A stretch of 64,000 bases of DNA from Bacteroidia bacterium (GTDB taxonomy: Bacteria; Bacteroidota; Bacteroidia; Chitinophagales; JAUHXS01): NCBI GenBank assembly GCA_030426955.1, contig JAUHXS010000004.1, positions 270,142 through 334,141 of the forward strand. The letters are read 5' to 3'. Below are positions 18,752-27,959 of this stretch, in pieces. The position numbers were made by a program, and so were the translations under genes. The notes below the pieces were generated by a model. That model searched no databases. It saw only the letters and a program-made list of their open reading frames with translations, and had not been told where the DNA came from. The stretch's first letter is position 1, and every line of letters starts with the position of its first letter.

Positions 18752-21163
18752 TTAGTGATGCACAATAAATGCATCATAAAACTTGTGTAACAACTCTTTC
18801 CTATGCTCATTTGCATCCTCAAAAGAATCAAAATGACCAACTGTATATCGAGTTAGCCCGTCATCCCATTCACGAACTTCTATGTCTTGTGTAGACTTGA
18901 AGAAGGGACTGCTTATAGGTATTGTTCTACTAAAAGCAGCAATCTGTACTTTATACCCTTTAGACAAGTCGTCTTTAGGCACTTCCACCTTATCTGTAGA
19001 TTCCTGTTCTTGCTCCGGTTCTTCAACTGTTTCCTCCTCTTTTAGTGGAATAGGGTGATGCTCCTCTGTCACTTGTTCGATTGCTTTCTCTTTTATATCT
19101 TCCTCATGTTCTTTGTCCACCTCTTCTGATATTTTGTCTACTTCTTTATTCTTGGCACTACCTCCTGATATTAATTCTTCAACTATGTCACCCTCTTTTA
19201 CAAATACCTTATTATCTTTTACAACAATTTTGTCAGCAACATTACCATGGAGGACTTTTACTTGTATTTCTTGATCTAATAAAGGATTTGCAGTGCTTAC
19301 TATTTTAGGGACAACACGGTTGGTATCTGCTCCTTTTTCTAATAAACGCTGTTTTAACGATCCGCCAAGACTACTGGCAAGATTTACTTTATTTGAATTA
19401 GTCGTGTCAGCAAACATAGCTACTTCTAATTTCAAATCAGGATTATTCTTAAGCACATCTTGGATTTTGTTAAAGCTTTTCGTAGAGCTTTTTTTAATTT
19501 CTCCTGTTTCGGGATCAACTTCAACCTTACCCACTTTTTGTTCTTTTTCAAAATCTTCTTTCATTTCCACGTCGTGTTCAATCTTCACATACTCTTCGAC
19601 ATCTTTTAAGTTTACTTCCACATGTTTATCTAAAGTTCCATCTTGCGACAAAAAGTGTACGTCGTACTTAGCTCCTGGAGGAAGTGCTAGTAAATAATCT
19701 CCAGACATCGCATTTGAATTATACTCTCCGATAACCAAGTCTTTATCAATATCAGTAACAATAATAACAGCATCTACGGCTTGCCCTAACTCATTTACAA
19801 TTCCTTTCAACACCACTACCACAGGCTCGCCAAACTCGTAGTTTACTTCAACGGTATATATATCTGCTCCACCGAACCCGCCATCTCTTCTAGAAGTATA
19901 ATATCCTTTTTTGCCATCTGCGGATAGCACAAAATAAACATCATCACCTGAAGTGTTTAGCGGATACCCGATGTTTTTTGGTTTATCCCAACTCTCACCG
20001 TTAAAGGCTGTTTTAAAAATATCATATCCCCCCATACTTTTATGCCCTTTTGAGCTAAAAAACAATGTTTTACCATCGACATGCATATAGGGACCCACCT
20101 CGTTATACTCTGTATTTACATCCGGTCCCAAGTTTATAGGCTCGCTCCAAGAACCATCTTCCTCTTTCTTACAAACATAAATGTCTCTCCCTCCAAATCC
20201 ACCGGGACGATCACTTGTAAAATATATTTCGTTACCAGTTCCTGAAAGGCTGACATGCGCCTCCATAAAAGTGTTGGTATTAATGGGTTTAGGCAATAAA
20301 TAAGGCTGTGTCCAATGTTCACCTACTTTATCACTTTCATATACATCACCAAACTTTCCAAATGCACTGATGTAGAGAAACATCTTTTGTCCATCTGCTG
20401 ACAAACCAGTAGTTGCTTCATGTGCAATTGTATTAATTGTATCAGTTATGTTATAGGGTTTTCTCCAAATTCCTCCATCGTTTCTGGATACATAGATATC
20501 CTCAAAATACATACCATTGGGATCAGGATCGCCATGTATATCTAATTTATCACCTACATTACCCGGTCTTTTTGTCGTAAAAAATAAGTACTCCTCATCT
20601 GCCGTCACCAAAGCACTATGCTCATCATACCTGGAGTTAATTGGCTTTCCTAAGTTTTTTATTTCAATATCAATGGGGTTGCCATAAATTTCTTTCGCAT
20701 TCTTACAATGTTGGATACTTATTTTAGCATCATCTATCAACTCATAATCAGCCATATCAAGCTCGATACATTTTTTATATGACTCCATAGCGGCATCAAA
20801 GTGATTATTTAAATGATGGCTTTTGGCGACATAATAATGCAATTCGCTCAGATTGATTTTAAATTTTCCAGACTTTGTAATACCACTTTTCAAAATACTC
20901 TCTAAAGTCTTTTCAGCATCTTCTTTATGCTGATAAGTCCTTGTCTGACAGACGGCAAGTTTATATTGATATTCCAAATTATTTGGACTCATACTATCCA
21001 ATCTTTGATACATGCTTTCGGCACCATCAAAATATCCACTTGCAAAGTAGTTCTCTGCTAAGAATCTCAGCTTCTTTTCTTCTTTACTCACCTTAGCAAA
21101 AGTTGATGCAATAGCTATAACAAATAAGCTAGTTAATAAAGATGATTTATATTTTACTGCCAT
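18752..21163 (-). CDS. TPR-PD40-SPOR envelope protein, PorE-like
   Basis: 803 residues from the ATG at 21163 (a GTG at 21184 would add 7 residues and weaken the signal peptide). In order: signal peptide; TPR-like helices (about 25-150); PD40/WD40-like propeller repeats with ...LFFSSKGHxSMGGYDIFKT and similar (about 180-440); a carboxypeptidase-regulatory-like domain (about 455-530); a segment resembling an OmpA domain but without its usual Arg (about 565-640); an acidic Glu-rich linker; and a SPOR domain starting KGYKVQIAAF (about 736-803). The first part matches PorE, which anchors the T9SS to peptidoglycan through OmpA. Here the terminal wall-binding module seems to be SPOR. Direct T9SS involvement is inferred. 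Confidence 0.82.
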   Translation of the reverse strand: MAVKYKSSLLTSLFVIAIASTFAKVSKEEKKLRFLAENYFASGYFDGAESMYQRLDSMSPNNLEYQYKLAVCQTRTYQHKEDAEKTLESILKSGITKSGKFKINLSELHYYVAKSHHLNNHFDAAMESYKKCIELDMADYELIDDAKISIQHCKNAKEIYGNPIDIEIKNLGKPINSRYDEHSALVTADEEYLFFTTKRPGNVGDKLDIHGDPDPNGMYFEDIYVSRNDGGIWRKPYNITDTINTIAHEATTGLSADGQKMFLYISAFGKFGDVYESDKVGEHWTQPYLLPKPINTNTFMEAHVSLSGTGNEIYFTSDRPGGFGGRDIYVCKKEEDGSWSEPINLGPDVNTEYNEVGPYMHVDGKTLFFSSKGHKSMGGYDIFKTAFNGESWDKPKNIGYPLNTSGDDVYFVLSADGKKGYYTSRRDGGFGGADIYTVEVNYEFGEPVVVVLKGIVNELGQAVDAVIIVTDIDKDLVIGEYNSNAMSGDYLLALPPGAKYDVHFLSQDGTLDKHVEVNLKDVEEYVKIEHDVEMKEDFEKEQKVGKVEVDPETGEIKKSSTKSFNKIQDVLKNNPDLKLEVAMFADTTNSNKVNLASSLGGSLKQRLLEKGADTNRVVPKIVSTANPLLDQEIQVKVLHGNVADKIVVKDNKVFVKEGDIVEELISGGSAKNKEVDKISEEVDKEHEEDIKEKAIEQVTEEHHPIPLKEEETVEEPEQEQESTDKVEVPKDDLSKGYKVQIAAFSRTIPISSPFFKSTQDIEVREWDDGLTRYTVGHFDSFEDANEHRKELLHKFYDAFIVHH

Positions 21164-21382
21164 AGTTTTAAAATATTTAAGCACTAAAAATTAGTAACCT
21201 TAAACATCAATATATTTCAAGTCACTTATAAAGATATGTTTATCAAACTCAAACATATAGAAAAACCAGCTTTATAAATCAACAGTAGCAAAAGTTACAT
21301 TTAGATTCGTCCATTTTTTAGTACATTTCAAACTTCTTTTCTGTTTCAAAAAATGTAATTTTACGCCTTAAATATTTGAAAT

Positions 21383-22885
21383 ATGTCATTAAGCGAACAA
21401 GAGCAAGTCAGGAGGGAATCGTTAAACCAAATTAAAGATTTAGGTATTAATCCGTATCCAGCAGCCCTATTCCCTGTAAACAGCACTTCTAAAGAAGCAA
21501 AAGATACTTTTGAAGAAGATAAAGAAGTTATTCTTGCCGGAAGGTTGATGAGTAGAAGAATTATGGGAAAGGCCTCTTTTGCAGAACTTAAGGATAGTAA
21601 AGGGAAAATCCAGATTTATATTAACCGTGATGAAATCTGTCAAGGGGAAGATAAAACATTATACAATACTGTTTTTAAAAAATTACTGGACATTGGTGAT
21701 TTCATCGGTGTAAAAGGAAATTTATTCACTACAAAAGTCGGTGAGCAATCAGTAAAAGTTAAAGAGTTAACAGTTCTGAGCAAATCTATTCGACCACTTC
21801 CCATTGTCAAAACAGATGAGGAAGGCAATGTACATGATGCATTCACAGACCCTGAATTACGCTACAGACAACGATATGTTGACTTAATAGTTAATGAAGG
21901 TGTTAAAGAAGTTTTTCTGGCAAGAACGAAAGTCATGAATACCATGCGTGACTTCTTCAATGAAAAAGGATATTTAGAAGTTGAAACGCCTATTTTACAA
22001 CCCATTCCTGGAGGTGCTGCAGCTCGCCCTTTCATTACACACCACAATACGTTGGACATGCCTTTGTATTTAAGAATCGCGAATGAGCTATATCTAAAAA
22101 GGCTTATTGTAGGTGGATTTGACGGAGTATATGAATTTGCTAAAGACTTTAGGAATGAAGGGATGGATCGTACCCATAATCCAGAATTTACGGTGATGGA
22201 AATCTATGTCGCTTATAAAGATTATAATTGGATGATGGATTTCACAGAAGAGATGATTGAACGCGTTGCTAAGACAATTCATGGTAAACCGTCTTGTACT
22301 TTTGGAAAAAATGAAATTAGTTTTGCAAGACCCTTCAAAAGAGTCACAATGACTGATGCTATTAAAGAACACACAGGGTTTGACATAACAGGCAAAACAG
22401 AAGAAGAGTTAAAAACCTGGTGTAAATCTAATGGAATCGAAGTGGATGATACTTTTGGGAAAGGTAAGCTAATTGATGAAATTTTTGGGGAGAAATGCGA
22501 GCAACATTATATCCAACCCACTTTTATTACCGACTATCCTAAAGAAATGTCTCCATTGTGCAAAGAGCATAGAGACAATCCTGAATTAACAGAACGTTTT
22601 GAGCTTTTCGTAAATGGTAAAGAATTAGCCAATGCCTACTCGGAGTTAAATGATCCAATAGATCAAAGAGAGCGCTTTGAAGAACAACTCAAACTATCTG
22701 AAAAGGGAGACGATGAAGCTATGTTTATTGATCAGGACTTTTTAAGAGCACTTGAATACGGCATGCCACCTACTTCAGGAATGGGAATAGGAATCGACCG
22801 TTTAGTTATGTTTATGACCAACAAGCAATCTATTCAAGAAGTTTTGTTTTTCCCGCAGATGAGACCTGAAAAGCAAGAAAGCTAA
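21383..22885 (+). CDS. lysS: Lysyl-tRNA synthetase, class II
   Basis: 500 residues with an N-terminal OB-fold anticodon-binding domain (about 50-150) and a class II catalytic core: motif 2 in [14 protein letters not shown] and motif 3 in [14 protein letters not shown]. It charges tRNA-Lys in the cytoplasm. Length is typical. It converges on pyk across an inverted repeat that probably terminates both. A TAATTTTA -7-like box lies just upstream, near 21355. Confidence 0.97.
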   Translation: MSLSEQEQVRRESLNQIKDLGINPYPAALFPVNSTSKEAKDTFEEDKEVILAGRLMSRRIMGKASFAELKDSKGKIQIYINRDEICQGEDKTLYNTVFKKLLDIGDFIGVKGNLFTTKVGEQSVKVKELTVLSKSIRPLPIVKTDEEGNVHDAFTDPELRYRQRYVDLIVNEGVKEVFLARTKVMNTMRDFFNEKGYLEVETPILQPIPGGAAARPFITHHNTLDMPLYLRIANELYLKRLIVGGFDGVYEFAKDFRNEGMDRTHNPEFTVMEIYVAYKDYNWMMDFTEEMIERVAKTIHGKPSCTFGKNEISFARPFKRVTMTDAIKEHTGFDITGKTEEELKTWCKSNGIEVDDTFGKGKLIDEIFGEKCEQHYIQPTFITDYPKEMSPLCKEHRDNPELTERFELFVNGKELANAYSELNDPIDQRERFEEQLKLSEKGDDEAMFIDQDFLRALEYGMPPTSGMGIGIDRLVMFMTNKQSIQEVLFFPQMRPEKQES

Positions 22886-22952
22886 AACTTGAAACACAGA
22901 AATCAGAAAGATATGGGTTTCGAGTTTCAATATTTCTGATTTCCAGTTTTAG
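22882..22952. terminator. Imperfect inverted repeat between convergent lysS and pyk
   Basis: Outer arms CTAAAACT and AGTTTTAG (22882-22889, 22945-22952) and inner arms GAAATCAGAAA and TTTCTGATTTC (22899-22909, 22933-22943) form a long interrupted hairpin immediately after the lysS stop and before the pyk stop. It has A/T-rich ends on both strands, consistent with a bidirectional terminator. Confidence 0.6.
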
Positions 22953-22959
22953 TTTTACC

Positions 22960-24387
22960 TCAAGCTTTACTTACCTTTAGCATATTTGCCCTCCCCTCTT
23001 CTCCGATAGGCATACTGGCGACGTTGATTACATTATCTCCTTTTTCAATAAGACCCTTTTCCAAAATAAAGTCTTTGAGGTCTTTAATGGTATCATCTGT
23101 ACTTACCATTTTGTCATAGAAAAACGTTCGCACACCCCAGGTCAAACTCATGGTAAATCGAAGATTGGGATTATCAGTAAAAATGAAAATTTGCGCTTTG
23201 GGTCTAAAGCTAGAAACCATAAACCCTGTATATCCTGACCTCGACATACCAATGATGGCTTTAGCATCTACTTCATCAGCAATTTTACATGCCGAATAAC
23301 AGATAGCATCTGACAAAAATGTTGGAGAGGACTCTTCAGCAATATGATACTTATTATAAATATCTTCTTCAGACTCTATATGCGCAATGATCTTATTCAT
23401 TGTCTGCACCACTTTCAGCGGATGTTTCCCTACTGAAGTTTCTCCACTCAACATCAAAGCATCTGCACCATCAATTACAGCATTAGCTACATCTGTTATC
23501 TCTGCTCTTGTGGGCTTAGAACGTTCAATCATACTATCCATGATCTGAGTTGCAATGATTACTGGCTTTGCTGCAATGTTACACTTCCTCGTAATTTCTT
23601 TCTGAATCAATGGCATTTGCTCCATAGGTACTTCCACTCCTAAGTCTCCTCTAGCAATCATAATCGCATCACTGACCTCAATAATTTCATCAATATTTTT
23701 GCAAGCTTCAGGCTTTTCAATTTTTGCAATTACTCTTGCTTTTGCCCCTTTCTCCTTGATGATCTTTTTTAATTCAAGAATATCCGATGCTTTCCTTACA
23801 AAGGAAAGAGCTACCCAGTCTGCATAATTTTCAAGTGCAAAGGTTAAATCTTCATGATCCTTTTCAGTCATGGAAGGAATGGATATTTTAGTATCTGGTA
23901 GGTTAACGCCTTTCTTTGGAAACAATGTACAATCATAAAGTGCTTTTGCCTTAACCTCATCCTTTTTGTTAGTACTTGTAACCTCAAGCTCTACCTTTCC
24001 ATCATCTAACATTACAATATCTCCAACTGCAACATCTTGTGGGAATTTTTGATAACTCATGTAAATGCATTTCTTAGTTCCAATGCATTCCTTTGTTGTA
24101 AAAGTTACGGTCTCCCCTACTTTAAAATCAATTGATCCATTTTCTAAATCACCAATTCTTAACTTAGGTCCTTGAAGGTCTGCTAAGATTCCAATATCTT
24201 CATGATATTCTTTATTGATCTTTTTGATGTTTGATATGATATTTTTATGATCTTCATAACTGCCATGGGAAAAGTTCAACCTAAAAACATCAGCACTAGC
24301 TTGAACTAAACTTAGTAACTCTTCATAAGTTGAACTTGCAGGCCCTGTGGTGGCTATTACTTTTGTTCTATTAAATGATACTGTCAT
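22960..24387 (-). CDS. pyk: Pyruvate kinase
   Basis: 475 residues from the ATG at 24387, with a TTG one codon earlier. Conserved pyruvate kinase segments are present: TKVIATTGPAS at the N-terminus, LRLNFSHG-like VFRLNFSHG, the B-domain, the active-site region ARVIAKIEKPEA and MIARGDLGVEVP, and the C-terminal allosteric domain. It transfers phosphate from phosphoenolpyruvate to ADP, the last step of glycolysis. The start overlaps the end of the upstream IPExxxVDY gene by 17 bases, so the two are co-transcribed. Confidence 0.97.
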   Translation of the reverse strand: MTVSFNRTKVIATTGPASSTYEELLSLVQASADVFRLNFSHGSYEDHKNIISNIKKINKEYHEDIGILADLQGPKLRIGDLENGSIDFKVGETVTFTTKECIGTKKCIYMSYQKFPQDVAVGDIVMLDDGKVELEVTSTNKKDEVKAKALYDCTLFPKKGVNLPDTKISIPSMTEKDHEDLTFALENYADWVALSFVRKASDILELKKIIKEKGAKARVIAKIEKPEACKNIDEIIEVSDAIMIARGDLGVEVPMEQMPLIQKEITRKCNIAAKPVIIATQIMDSMIERSKPTRAEITDVANAVIDGADALMLSGETSVGKHPLKVVQTMNKIIAHIESEEDIYNKYHIAEESSPTFLSDAICYSACKIADEVDAKAIIGMSRSGYTGFMVSSFRPKAQIFIFTDNPNLRFTMSLTWGVRTFFYDKMVSTDDTIKDLKDFILEKGLIEKGDNVINVASMPIGEEGRANMLKVSKA

Positions 24388-24805
24388 CAAAAATGAGGTT
24401 TTTCTTTGAAGCTAATTGATTTGGATCAACTTCAAATATAGCTTGGATTATATTAAGTGAACGTAATTTTTCAGTTAAATCTTCTTTTTCCTCCTCGGAA
24501 ATATATCCATATATGGCAATAAAAAAATCGACTTCTTTTAATTCTTTCACCAGAAAACTACCAGAAGACTTATTACTCACTAAGTAATAGTCTCTTTTAC
24601 TCAAACCATCAAAATGATGAAATAGACTGAAAAAACTGACCTGTTTTAGTTTAGCACTATTGATCTCCAAGTCATTCTTTCTTTTAAATTTAGTTTTAAT
24701 TTCATTGTTGATATACCAACAAAGACGATAATCTTTAACTGGACTTACAATGGCGAGTAAGTCGAAATCATAATCAAACTCTACTTTGAGGATGCTTTTC
24801 TTCAT
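24371..24805 (-). CDS. IPExxxVDY family protein
   Basis: 144 residues from the ATG at 24805 (a GTG lies one codon earlier). A small soluble mixed alpha/beta protein of a family almost restricted to Bacteroidota and commonly coupled to pyruvate kinase, as here by a 17-base overlap. The hallmark near the C-terminus of family members is weak in this sequence; the call rests on overall resemblance (FDYDFDLLAIVS and YRLCWYINN near the start) and on context. Function unknown. Confidence 0.72.
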   Translation of the reverse strand: MKKSILKVEFDYDFDLLAIVSPVKDYRLCWYINNEIKTKFKRKNDLEINSAKLKQVSFFSLFHHFDGLSKRDYYLVSNKSSGSFLVKELKEVDFFIAIYGYISEEEKEDLTEKLRSLNIIQAIFEVDPNQLASKKNLIFDDSII

Positions 24806-24892
24806 CACTTATACAATAATATCCCTAATATAGTAAACTTGGACAACCTACTATTTGTTCAGGAATGATCTTGTAAAAAAAAAGCTAAAAAA

Positions 24893-24924
24893 TTTTGTAA
24901 TGAATGAACAAATAATTTACTTTG
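24893..24924 (+). promoter_or_regulatory. Candidate acpP promoter (Bacteroidota type)
   Basis: TTTTG at 24893-24897 and TACTTTG at 24918-24924 are separated by 20 bases, close to the Bacteroidota TTG / TAnnTTTG consensus. It lies 37 bases before the acpP ATG. Confidence 0.5.
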
Positions 24925-24961
24925 CTTCGCTTAAGGCATATTGTTAATTAAAAAACAAACA

Positions 24962-25198
24962 ATGGCAGATACTGCATCTAGAGTTAAAAAAATTATCGTA
25001 GATAAATTAGGAGTTGACGAAAGCGAAGTTACTCCAGAAGCTAGCTTTACTAATGACTTGGGAGCTGATTCACTTGACACTGTTGAGTTGATCATGGAAT
25101 TCGAAAAAGAATTCAACATCTCTATTCCAGATGAGCAGGCTGAAAACATCAGTACTGTTGGACAAGCGGTTTCTTACTTAGAAGAAAACGTAAAATAA
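24962..25198 (+). CDS. acpP: Acyl carrier protein
   Basis: 78 residues, strongly acidic, with the phosphopantetheine attachment motif [11 protein letters not shown] (Ser near residue 38). It carries growing acyl chains in fatty acid synthesis. An upstream in-frame TTG (24941) is not needed; the ATG at 24962 gives the standard [17 protein letters not shown] beginning. fabF starts 23 bases after its stop, the usual acpP-fabF pairing. Confidence 0.97.
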   Translation: MADTASRVKKIIVDKLGVDESEVTPEASFTNDLGADSLDTVELIMEFEKEFNISIPDEQAENISTVGQAVSYLEENVK

Positions 25199-25221
25199 TT
25201 TTTCATTTAATCTAATTTACA

Positions 25222-26475
25222 ATGGCTTTCAATAGAGTCGTTGTTACCGGACTAGGTGCATTAAATCCATTAGGCAATTCTGTCGAAGAATACAAAGACA
25301 ATTTGCTTAATGGAGTTAGTGGAGCAGCCCCTATTACTCGGTTTGACGCAAGTAAATTCAAAACGCAGTTTGCCTGCGAAGTCAAGAATTTTGACATCCT
25401 CGATCATCTAGATAGGAAGGAAGCTCGGAAGCAAGATGCATTTGTGCATTATGCTATTGCAGCTTCAGATCAAGCCATCAAAGATGCTGGATTGAGTGCG
25501 GATAGCATGAATGTTGATAGGATCGGTGTTATCTGGGGGTCAGGAATTGGAGGACTAGATACTTTTCTTACTGAGGTTGGCGGGTTTGCCACTGGTGATG
25601 GCACACCTAGGTTTAACCCTTTCTTTATCCCCAAAATGATTATTGACATTTGTCCAGGGCTAATTTCTATAAGGCATGGCTTCAGAGGAATCAACTTCTC
25701 CACTGTTTCAGCATGTGCTTCTTCCACTCACGCACTAATAGATTCATTCAATTATATCCGATTAGGTAAAGCAGACGTAATTGTTACTGGAGGATCAGAG
25801 GCAGCAGTAAATGAGCCAGGTGTTGGCGGATTTAATGCAATGAAAGCACTTTCTGAAAGAAACGACGACCCTAAAACAGCTTCAAGACCTTTTGATCTGG
25901 ATAGAGATGGGTTTGTACTTGGAGAAGGTGCTGGAGCGATTATACTCGAAAACTATGAGCACGCAAAGGCTAGAGGAGCAAAAATCTATGCAGAGATGGT
26001 AGGTGGTGGCATGTCAGCAGATGCTCACCATATGACAGCACCACATCCTGAAGGCTTAGGTGCAAAGAACGTCATGTTAAATGCTATGGAAGATGCAGGT
26101 ATAACTGCTCAAGATATTGATTACATCAATGTACACGGAACATCTACTCCGTTAGGGGATATCGCAGAGATAAAAGCGATACAAAGCATATATGGAGATC
26201 ATATTTATGATTTAAATATTAGTTCTACAAAATCTATGACAGGACATTTATTAGGTGCTGCTGGTGCAATAGAAGCGATGGCTTGTATTTTTGCGGTACA
26301 AGACAATATCATTCCACCAACAATCAACCATTTTACCGATGATCCAGCATTTGATGAAAAGATAAACTTAACTTTTCACAAGGCTCAAAAGAGAAATGTA
26401 AGGGCGGCTTTGAGTAACACCTTCGGCTTTGGTGGACATAATGCATCCGTTATCTTCAAAAAGTTTGAAGACTAA
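25222..26475 (+). CDS. fabF: Beta-ketoacyl-ACP synthase II
   Basis: 417 residues of the KAS II type. The nucleophile Cys is in VSACASSTH (about residue 163), and the two active-site His are in VHGTSTPLGD (about 303) and TGHLLGAAG (about 339). The Gly-rich C-terminal NTFGFGGHNAS is present. It elongates acyl-ACP with malonyl-ACP in type II fatty acid synthesis. It sits in the common Bacteroidota order acpP-fabF-rnc, and the rnc reading frame opens directly after its TAA stop. Confidence 0.97.
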   Translation: MAFNRVVVTGLGALNPLGNSVEEYKDNLLNGVSGAAPITRFDASKFKTQFACEVKNFDILDHLDRKEARKQDAFVHYAIAASDQAIKDAGLSADSMNVDRIGVIWGSGIGGLDTFLTEVGGFATGDGTPRFNPFFIPKMIIDICPGLISIRHGFRGINFSTVSACASSTHALIDSFNYIRLGKADVIVTGGSEAAVNEPGVGGFNAMKALSERNDDPKTASRPFDLDRDGFVLGEGAGAIILENYEHAKARGAKIYAEMVGGGMSADAHHMTAPHPEGLGAKNVMLNAMEDAGITAQDIDYINVHGTSTPLGDIAEIKAIQSIYGDHIYDLNISSTKSMTGHLLGAAGAIEAMACIFAVQDNIIPPTINHFTDDPAFDEKINLTFHKAQKRNVRAALSNTFGFGGHNASVIFKKFED

Positions 26476-26478
26476 TTC

Positions 26479-27213
26479 ATTTTTCTGAGACATTTTATTT
26501 TCGGTTTATACAATCTGTATTTTTCTCCTAAAAGGAAATTTTGCAAGTCGCTTCGTAAAATTACTGGTATAATTCCTAGCAATACAACGCTGTACCTTCA
26601 GGCATTACAACACAAGTCTATCGATAATGATGTAAAAGGAAATAATGAACGCCTAGAGTACCTAGGTGATAGTATTTTAGATGCCGTCGTAGCATCTTAT
26701 TTATTTAAAAAATTCCCCCTCAAGGGAGAGGGATATTTAACACAGCTAAGGTCAAAGATTGTTTCCAGAGAACAACTCAAGAGTGTTGCTCAAAATATGC
26801 ATCTAGATACCTTAATAAGGTTTGACAAAAAGATCAACTTGTATAAAAGCTCTATTATGGGTGATAGCCTTGAGGCGCTTATTGGAGCCACATATTTAGA
26901 TAAAGGTTATCAATATTGCGAGCAATATATCCTTGATGTATTGATTGCTCAATATATGGATATGGAATCTATTAAGGAACAGGAATCAAACTATAAAGGT
27001 CGGTTGATTGAATTTTGTCAGCAACATAGGAAGGGCATTACCTTTGAAGTAGCCGAGGAAAAACGAAATAAACATAATTCGTTCTTTGTGATACATGCAA
27101 TTATTGAAGACGAGTTAGTAGGGGTAGGTAAAGACTTTTCTAAAAAGATAGCTACGCAAATGGCGGCAGAAGATGCTTATTTTAAGTTAGTAGCACCTAA
27201 GGCAAAGTCATAG
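26479..27213 (+). CDS. rnc: Ribonuclease III, no canonical start codon
   Basis: The frame is open from the codon after the fabF stop (26476) to 27213 and encodes the whole enzyme: the catalytic signature NERLEYLGDSILD (from 26644), LRSKIVSREQL, the second acidic motif GDSLEALIGATYLDKG, and a C-terminal double-stranded RNA binding domain (about the last 75 residues). No ATG, GTG or TTG occurs in frame before the ATG at 26797, which would delete the catalytic motif. Candidate starts are ATT at 26479 and CTG at 26488; the first is annotated here, four bases after fabF, where translation could be coupled. RNase III processes rRNA and other duplex RNA. The product call is firm; the start is a guess. 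Confidence 0.85.
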   Translation: MFLRHFIFGLYNLYFSPKRKFCKSLRKITGIIPSNTTLYLQALQHKSIDNDVKGNNERLEYLGDSILDAVVASYLFKKFPLKGEGYLTQLRSKIVSREQLKSVAQNMHLDTLIRFDKKINLYKSSIMGDSLEALIGATYLDKGYQYCEQYILDVLIAQYMDMESIKEQESNYKGRLIEFCQQHRKGITFEVAEEKRNKHNSFFVIHAIIEDELVGVGKDFSKKIATQMAAEDAYFKLVAPKAKS

Positions 27214-27883
27214 TCAAGCCTGCAGAAAGTTGTCTTGATGCTTCTGCCTCCCCATTAAGAAAAGGGCTACTTAGGGCATAATATGCAACAAGGTTAACCT
27301 TTCCATAGCCAATCCTGAAGGTAGGACCATATCGCCACTCGTTAATATTCGGAAGGTCAAACACCTTTATCTTCATATCCTCATTAGTAAGCCCAGTAAG
27401 ATCTTTCCCCTTATATTTTGTGTGATTATTAATAAGGTATCCAGCTTTAAAACCTAACCCAACATGAAACCCTTTACCTTGACCATTTGCCTGACTTCTA
27501 AACCTTAGCTCCACAGGGATATCAAAATAAGTCGTAGCGATTTTATTTTTTTCGTACTCTGTTGTTAATTCTGTAAAGGTTGTGATTTCATTGGTATCCT
27601 TTCCAACTGCCATATTGTTCTTTATATTACTTACACCAACACCTACCCCAACTCCTAGACCAAAATTGGATTCTCCAAATGGAACATGATTCATTAGATA
27701 AAAATTAAACCCAAATGAGTTCCATTTCATTTTCATATTATTAGGGGCGTCTAACCAAGTATCGTAAGTGAAGTCTAAAACAAATTGATTATTTCCTGCA
27801 TTGTCTTTTATGGCATCTACTTCTTGTGCTATTACAAAAATGCTGTTCATGAAAAGTGCTAATAAAATAATAACCTTAGACAT
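27197..27883 (-). CDS. Outer membrane beta-barrel protein
   Basis: 228 residues with a signal peptide (VIILLALFMNSIFVIAQ) and alternating strands typical of a porin family/outer membrane beta-barrel domain; it ends in a strand (ASRQLSAGLTMTLP). Gly-rich strands GLGVGVGVGVSN occur near the middle. Its 3' end overlaps that of rnc by 17 bases on the opposite strand. It may be transcribed with, but is separated by about 75 bases from, the T9SS protein gene upstream. Function unknown. Confidence 0.75.
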   Translation of the reverse strand: MSKVIILLALFMNSIFVIAQEVDAIKDNAGNNQFVLDFTYDTWLDAPNNMKMKWNSFGFNFYLMNHVPFGESNFGLGVGVGVGVSNIKNNMAVGKDTNEITTFTELTTEYEKNKIATTYFDIPVELRFRSQANGQGKGFHVGLGFKAGYLINNHTKYKGKDLTGLTNEDMKIKVFDLPNINEWRYGPTFRIGYGKVNLVAYYALSSPFLNGEAEASRQLSAGLTMTLP

Positions 27884-27959
27884 ACTTTTAGTTTATTTAT
27901 TCAAAGATACTTCTCTATTATGATAAACAAAAATCGTGCCAAGACGCAAGGACAAAAAA

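Noticed and set aside
18752..21163. Simple annotation as an OmpA-family protein
   Set aside because: The OmpA-like segment lacks its key Arg and the C-terminus is a SPOR domain.
26797..27213. RNase III as a 138-residue protein starting at the ATG
   Set aside because: The catalytic motif NERLEYLGD is encoded in the same open frame upstream of this ATG, so the short form would be inactive.
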